Source of the DNA: GCA-2718815 sp963578105
GTDB taxonomy: Bacteria > Planctomycetota > Planctomycetia > Pirellulales > Pirellulaceae
Assembly: GCA_963578105.1 (NCBI GenBank)
Contig: CAUZBP010000086.1
Coordinates: 1 to 19,647, forward strand
Length of the DNA stretch: 19,647 bases
Direction: 5' to 3'
A program made the position numbers and the translations under genes. Of the stretch, positions 15,269 to 19,647 are shown piece after piece (within the stretch, counting starts at the first letter, position 1; each line of letters starts with the position of its first letter). Under the pieces are notes generated by a model. The model saw only the letters and a program-made list of their open reading frames with translations, did not search any database and was not told the origin of the DNA.

Positions 15269-15564
15269 ATTGAATGTCTCTCACTCTGTTTCAAGGTGGT
15301 GTATTTTTCGTTCACGCTGCCGACAAACTTGCAAGGCTGGCGTCGGTAACTCGACCCGTTCCTCCCTGCGGTTGTTGACCTTGTGAACTCTAATCTTTAC
15401 CGATTATACGAGCAACCAAGGCAAACTGGATGCTTTGGGTTATTTCTGCCGATAAGCCAGATCAGATAGGAGCACTTGCCACGGACGGGTCGGACTAAAG
15501 TTTGTTCCCTGATGATTCAGGCGGTTTCCAGAAATCCTGGAACCCTGAACGGGTTTGATTTGGC
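15269..15564. promoter_or_regulatory. Divergent intergenic region with a possible -10 element
   Basis: 296 bp lie between divergent start codons (PfpI at 15268, RNase H-like at 15565). On the minus strand TATAAT occurs at 15408-15403, ~135 bp before the PfpI ATG, with no good -35 at standard spacing. I saw nothing equally clear for the plus-strand gene. No small gene is supported. Confidence 0.3.
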
Positions 15565-16152
15565 ATGAGTGTTCAACCTCCGCATTTTCTGCTCTTTTCG
15601 GGTGTCTGTCGTGGTGAAGCAGAGAGGTCTGCAAGGACACCACGCTGGCGGTTTGTTCTCGAATCTGTGGGTGGTCAGGATTCGATTGAAGCTGTCGATT
15701 CTGAACCGGGAGTCCAGGGAGAGAGGCTGGAACTGCTGGCTGTTGTACGTGGATTGGAGGCTTTGGACCAGCCTTCGGCAGTCACTTTGATTACCCCCAG
15801 TCGTTATGTGAATTCCGGATTGCGGTTTGGCATCCAACAGTGGCGACAGAATGGCTGGCGATGGGAGCGCTTTGGTCAACGCGTGCCAATCAAGAACGCA
15901 GACTTGTGGCAACGAGTTGACGTGGCCCTGCGGTATCATGATGTGGATTGCAAATATTGGCGACTGGATACTGGAGACGAGTGTACGGATGTTAGCGACG
16001 AATCGTCGTCGCAGGAGAAGATGGTTCACGTCAGGACACGTTTCTTGTTTCATCGGCGCGGCTGTTCCCTTTTGCGGGCGATTTGGTTGTGGTTCAGGGC
16101 ACGGTCTGGCATCAACTGGTACCCCCAGGCCGGTCGAGTCGGTTGGAACTGA
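15565..16152 (+). CDS. Degenerate RNase H-fold protein (RNase HI-like, catalytic Asp residues lost)
   Basis: This is a 195-aa protein. Residues ~8-130 follow the RNase HI plan: FLLFSGVCRG in place of YTDGSCxG, ERLELLAVVRGLEAL (53-67, equivalent to MELxAxxxALEAL), TLITPSRYVNSGLRFGIQQWRQNGW (74-98, equivalent to TDSxYVxxGIxxWxxxW) and NADLWQRVD (111-119). Only the metal-binding Glu (E56) is retained. The first Asp is Ser12, the TDS Asp is Pro78, and no HxxxD end is seen. Cleavage of RNA in RNA-DNA hybrids is therefore not expected, and nucleic-acid binding or another role is inferred. The last ~60 residues are basic and Trp-rich (LLRAIWLWFRARSGINWYP). It precedes glgB by 39 bp on the same strand, so the two may be co-transcribed. 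Confidence 0.7.
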   Translation: MSVQPPHFLLFSGVCRGEAERSARTPRWRFVLESVGGQDSIEAVDSEPGVQGERLELLAVVRGLEALDQPSAVTLITPSRYVNSGLRFGIQQWRQNGWRWERFGQRVPIKNADLWQRVDVALRYHDVDCKYWRLDTGDECTDVSDESSSQEKMVHVRTRFLFHRRGCSLLRAIWLWFRARSGINWYPQAGRVGWN

Positions 16153-16191
16153 GGAGAGTGGACAGGTTTCGTTTTGAAAGGTTTGACGGCC

Positions 16192-18483
16192 ATGTCGATG
16201 GATGTGGATGTCCGTCCGACGCCGGTTGGCGTACAATCGTTTGAGTGGCTCAGTAAGGAGATTCAGCAGATGCGCACGGGAGTTCAATTGGACAGTGTTG
16301 CAGCACTTTTGGACGGTACCCACGAAAATCCGTTCGAAATTCTGGGGCCTCACCAGATTGAAGAGGAAGGGCGCCGTGCTCTTGCAATTCGTGCCTATTT
16401 GCCCGAAGCAACTCAGGCCTGGGTCATCCATCCGGCACATAACCGGACGAGTCCCATGCGCCGGATTCATCCGGCAGGGGTTTACGAGGCACTTTGCCCC
16501 GAATTGGAGGGGCAGGGAGGGGGTACGTATCAATTGCAAGTCGCCGACAGGCGAGGTGAAATATCGATCATGCACGATCCTTACTCTTTCCAACCACTGC
16601 TGACCGATTACGATCTGCATTTGCTGGGTGAGGGCAAGCACTGGCATGCCTACGAAAAACTCGGGGCGCAACTTCGTTCCGTTGATGGTATCGAAGGGGT
16701 GAATTTTTCAGTGTGGGCTCCGAACGCGCGCGGCGTGAGCCTGGTGGGTGACTTCAATGGCTGGGATGGGCGTCAGCACCCCATGCGGAAGCAAATTCCC
16801 GGTGGAATCTGGGAGTTGTTTGTTCCGTCATTGAAGCCCGGTGAGATTTACAAGTTTCGCATCACTTCCACCGATGGCGTCGTTGACAAGTTTGATCCCT
16901 ACGGGTTCGCTTCGGAATTACCACCCCGCACCGGGTCGGTCGTGGCGGATTTGAAACGCCACCAATGGAATGACAGTGACTGGCTTGAGCAACGTGCCAG
17001 AACCAATCCATTGGAGCGGCCGATTTCGATTTACGAGGTTCACTTGGGAAGTTGGCGCCAAGGTGGCGACGGGCCGCACGGATGGCTGAGTTACCGTGAC
17101 TTGGCTCATCAACTGAGTGAATACTGCCTTCAGATGGGTTACACGCACATCGAACTGTTGCCGGTGAGCGAACACCCCTACTCGGGAAGTTGGGGATACC
17201 AGACGGTAGGTTACTTTTCCCCCACCAGTCGACATGGTAGTCCCGAGGATTTCATGTACTTTGTGGAACATCTTCACCAGCAAGGTATCGGGGTGATCAT
17301 TGATTGGGTTCCTGCTCACTTCCCCCGGGATGCTCACGGGTTGCGACGCTTCGACGGATCCCCACTTTATGAACATGCCGACCCACGGCAGGGCGAACAT
17401 CCCGACTGGGGAACGATGATCTTTAACTACGGTCGACATGAGGTCCGGAATTTTCTGCTCAGTAATGCCCTTTTCTGGATAGATAAATACCACATTGACG
17501 GTTTACGAGTTGATGCTGTGGCGTCGATGTTGTACCTCGATTACAGTCGCGAAGACGGGCAATGGATCCCCAATGCGTACGGAGGGCGTGAAAATCTCGA
17601 CGCGGTCTCGTTGCTCAAGGAATTCAATGAGCAACTGCACTGGAAGTTTCCCGGAGTGCTGACCATCGCTGAAGAATCGACGTCCTATGCTGGAGTCTCG
17701 CGACCGACGGACTCGGGCGGATTGGGATTCAGCCTGAAGTGGAACATGGGTTGGATGAACGACACGTTGCGGTACATGCGGCACGAACCAATTCATCGCA
17801 GTCACCACCACTCGGAACTGTCATTCAGCCTGGTTTATGCCTTTAGTGAAAACTTCACCCTGCCCCTGTCCCACGACGAAGTCGTCCATGGGAAAGGATC
17901 CTTGTTGGATCAGATGCCCGGCGATCTTTGGCAGCGCTATGCGAACCTGCGTTTGCTCTATTCCTACATGTGGACCCATCCGGGGAAGAAACTGCTGTTT
18001 ATGGGAAACGAGTTTGGTCAGTGGAATGAGTGGAATCACGACACCAGCCTGCAATGGGAGCTGTTGCAGTGTAATTCGCACCGGGGTTTACAGAAACTGG
18101 TTACCGACTTGAATTCCCTTTATCAACGTGAGCCAGCGTTGTACGAGGTCGATTTCGAGCCGCACGGTTTTGAATGGATTGACTGTGAAAACTACGGAGA
18201 TAGCGTGTTCAGCTATATTCGCAAGGCAAAAAATGCAGAGGATCTACTGGTCGTTGCCTGCAACTTCACACCGGTGGTGCGTCACCATGTGCGTCTGGGA
18301 GTACCTCGCGCTGCTTGGTATCAGGAAGTGTTCAATAGTGATTCGGAACACTATGGTGGCAGTAACGTCGGCAATTATGCAGGTCTGGGAGTTGCCGAAG
18401 TGGAGAGTCACGGACGACCGCATTCCATAGAAGTTTCTCTACCACCTTTGGCCAGCGTGGTGTTCAAACCAGTAGACGGATAG
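16192..18483 (+). CDS. glgB: 1,4-alpha-glucan branching enzyme
   Basis: This enzyme forms alpha-1,6 branches in glycogen. From the ATG at 16192 it is 763 aa, about the size of full-length bacterial GlgB, with the usual N1 and CBM48 domains (~40-265; NFSVWAPNARGVSLVGDFNGWDG) before the GH13 barrel. Catalytic residues are intact: nucleophile D441 in DGLRVDAVASML, acid/base E494 in TIAEEST and D562 in LSHDEVVHGKGSL. The spacings of 53 and 121 residues match those between D405, E458 and D526 of the E. coli enzyme. DWVPAHFP (region I) and MGNEFGQWNEW also fit. AAAGG at 16177-16181 lies 10 nt before the chosen ATG. TTG at 16174 is a less likely start. Other glg genes are not in the window. Confidence 0.97.
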   Translation: MSMDVDVRPTPVGVQSFEWLSKEIQQMRTGVQLDSVAALLDGTHENPFEILGPHQIEEEGRRALAIRAYLPEATQAWVIHPAHNRTSPMRRIHPAGVYEALCPELEGQGGGTYQLQVADRRGEISIMHDPYSFQPLLTDYDLHLLGEGKHWHAYEKLGAQLRSVDGIEGVNFSVWAPNARGVSLVGDFNGWDGRQHPMRKQIPGGIWELFVPSLKPGEIYKFRITSTDGVVDKFDPYGFASELPPRTGSVVADLKRHQWNDSDWLEQRARTNPLERPISIYEVHLGSWRQGGDGPHGWLSYRDLAHQLSEYCLQMGYTHIELLPVSEHPYSGSWGYQTVGYFSPTSRHGSPEDFMYFVEHLHQQGIGVIIDWVPAHFPRDAHGLRRFDGSPLYEHADPRQGEHPDWGTMIFNYGRHEVRNFLLSNALFWIDKYHIDGLRVDAVASMLYLDYSREDGQWIPNAYGGRENLDAVSLLKEFNEQLHWKFPGVLTIAEESTSYAGVSRPTDSGGLGFSLKWNMGWMNDTLRYMRHEPIHRSHHHSELSFSLVYAFSENFTLPLSHDEVVHGKGSLLDQMPGDLWQRYANLRLLYSYMWTHPGKKLLFMGNEFGQWNEWNHDTSLQWELLQCNSHRGLQKLVTDLNSLYQREPALYEVDFEPHGFEWIDCENYGDSVFSYIRKAKNAEDLLVVACNFTPVVRHHVRLGVPRAAWYQEVFNSDSEHYGGSNVGNYAGLGVAEVESHGRPHSIEVSLPPLASVVFKPVDG

Positions 18484-18507
18484 GCTCTTGACTTGCCCGG
18501 TATCGGC

Positions 18508-19647
18508 TCAGCGTAAGGATTCCAGACGCGGGGGCCGTTTCCAGACGACCTTCTTGTCGTTGACGAGCTGGTCTAACCACTCTGTCATCATTTCGCGAGA
18601 TTCATATTGAGACAGCTGAGTCAATAACGGATGGTGCCCATCGGACTCGTCCAGCAGTTGAAAGAATTCTCTGCGACGCGTCTCCAGGTCAGGTACTTCC
18701 TCCGTGATTTGCACCGCATATACCTTATTCTGTTGGTGGTTGAACGCCGTCCCTGCTTCCCCGACAGCTAGTGAAAAAACGTCGCGAAGGAATCCCGGAC
18801 CGGCATCCGGCAGATCGGGAACACGGCTGAGATGCATTTGAGGAGATCCACCCGTGAAATTTGAAATGGTCATCCACGTGAAGGGACCAACTTGCTTGGC
18901 TGCTCGTTGGTTTTCGATCTGGCTGAGCGATTCCTGGCTGTTGTTCGCTTGTTCAGCAAGTTTTTGAGCCGCCTGCAGCGCGAATTGCAGTGCTGCCTGC
19001 TGTTTCCAGGCGTCCATGACCTCTTCCTTAATTTCTGAGAGTGGGGGAACGCGAGATTCCTGTTCGTCAGTCTTCCAGAATGCGAAATACGTCTCCATGC
19101 CCGGCAATCGACTGGAAGCCAGGGTCTGTTTTGGCATGAAGGCGAGCAGGGTTTCATTTCCGAAGACCAAATCAAGGAACGGGGTTCCACTCAATCCTTC
19201 GGTCGATCGAGAACGTCCGATTTTGTACGAGTTAAACATTTCCCGTTGATCGGTGAGGGGAATGATCCCGGCTCTCAAACCCAATTGCTCTGCCAGATCG
19301 TTAAAGTCGGGTCGTTTCAGTTCGGTTGTTTCTTTTTTCCCCGCCAGCTCATTTGCTTTTCGCTCCTGGTAGTCTTCAAAGTACCTGGAGAGTTTGCTGC
19401 GCGCCTCACGCATGCGCTCGGTGACGCGATCGTGCGCTGTGGGAATGGCCATAATTTCCCGGATACGGTCGCCGACTTCTGCCAGTGTCTGGTAGCCATG
19501 ATCGGGTTGATCTGACGCCTCGGAAACTGTTGGGGTGTTGCTAAAGTCCAGGTCAAGGTCGCTGGTCGGATCGGCAGCGATTGTTTCGTTCTCGGCGGTT
19601 TCTGTCGTTCCCTCTGAATCGAGCGACTCGGCCGAATCGTCGTCAAG
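18508..19647 (-). CDS. C-terminal part of a large PpiD/SurA-like protein (5' end outside the window)
   Basis: The frame is open to the right edge, so the start is missing; 379 residues are visible. An acidic, low-complexity linker (about the first 55 residues, rich in Asp, Glu, Ser and Thr) leads into a region with LAEQLGLRAGIIPLTD (~115-140), a FLDLVFG…FWKTDEQESRVPPLSEIKEEVMDAWKQQAALQFALQAAQKLAEQ block (~155-240) and a second YAVQITEEVPDLE segment (~310-325). The pattern 'yfafW…e.rvpplsEikeeV…AlqfAlqaAqkLAeq' is the usual C-terminal tail of PpiD/SurA-type periplasmic folding factors. That is a moderate resemblance, not a firm call; the PPIase domain itself and any membrane anchor are not visible. 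It ends 24 bp from the glgB stop, converging with it. Confidence 0.6.
   Translation of the reverse strand, partial: LDDDSAESLDSEGTTETAENETIAADPTSDLDLDFSNTPTVSEASDQPDHGYQTLAEVGDRIREIMAIPTAHDRVTERMREARSKLSRYFEDYQERKANELAGKKETTELKRPDFNDLAEQLGLRAGIIPLTDQREMFNSYKIGRSRSTEGLSGTPFLDLVFGNETLLAFMPKQTLASSRLPGMETYFAFWKTDEQESRVPPLSEIKEEVMDAWKQQAALQFALQAAQKLAEQANNSQESLSQIENQRAAKQVGPFTWMTISNFTGGSPQMHLSRVPDLPDAGPGFLRDVFSLAVGEAGTAFNHQQNKVYAVQITEEVPDLETRRREFFQLLDESDGHHPLLTQLSQYESREMMTEWLDQLVNDKKVVWKRPPRLESLR

Overview
The window looks like an ordinary chromosomal stretch of a planctomycete, probably of the Pirellulales type. This rests on characters seen together: a DUF1559 prepilin-like protein with the FTLVELLVV head and the FHPGG…ADGSVHFL tail, a Tat-exported Gfo/Idh/MocA oxidoreductase, and a PEP-CTERM protein with dockerin-like calcium repeats. 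Lineage is inferred from these families, since no rRNA or tRNA gene is present.

Layout. Bases 3-2114 (+) hold the 3' part of a large YhaN/SbcC/SMC-like ATPase that enters from the left edge and carries an AT-richer C-terminal extension. On the minus strand, 4890 down to 2286 is a tight operon for membrane lipids: a Sinorhizobium-type phospholipid N-methyltransferase (pmtA-like), phosphatidylserine decarboxylase (psd) and phosphatidylserine synthase (pssA). Together they would carry CDP-diacylglycerol through PS and PE to phosphatidylcholine. Upstream is a 0.5-kb gap, then a PEP-CTERM protein (6555-5389, -) and a TauE/SafE transporter (7852-7079, -).

A divergent intergenic region separates these from a Tat-signal Gfo/Idh/MocA oxidoreductase (7985-9361, +) and a DUF1559 protein (9474-10364, +). 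A convergent OleA/FabH-like thiolase-fold synthase follows (11621-10473, -). A 0.6-kb non-coding stretch with a strong hairpin precedes a peptidase-C26-like protein that lacks its nucleophilic cysteine (12228-12974, +), and then a strongly diverged AnmK-like protein (13158-14489, +). Next come a DJ-1/PfpI protein (15268-14696, -), a degenerate RNase H-like protein (15565-16152, +) and a complete glycogen branching enzyme, glgB (16192-18483, +). The right edge cuts a large minus-strand protein whose C-terminal part resembles PpiD/SurA-type folding factors.

The two most informative themes are the complete, overlapping PS-PE-PC operon and three apparently inactive or re-purposed relatives of well-known enzymes within about 4 kb: GATase1/C26 with Cys to Gly, AnmK without its usual motifs, and RNase H without its Asp residues. 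I found no CRISPR array, insertion sequence, rRNA or tRNA. No complete defence system is visible, although the left-edge ATPase could belong to one that lies outside the window.
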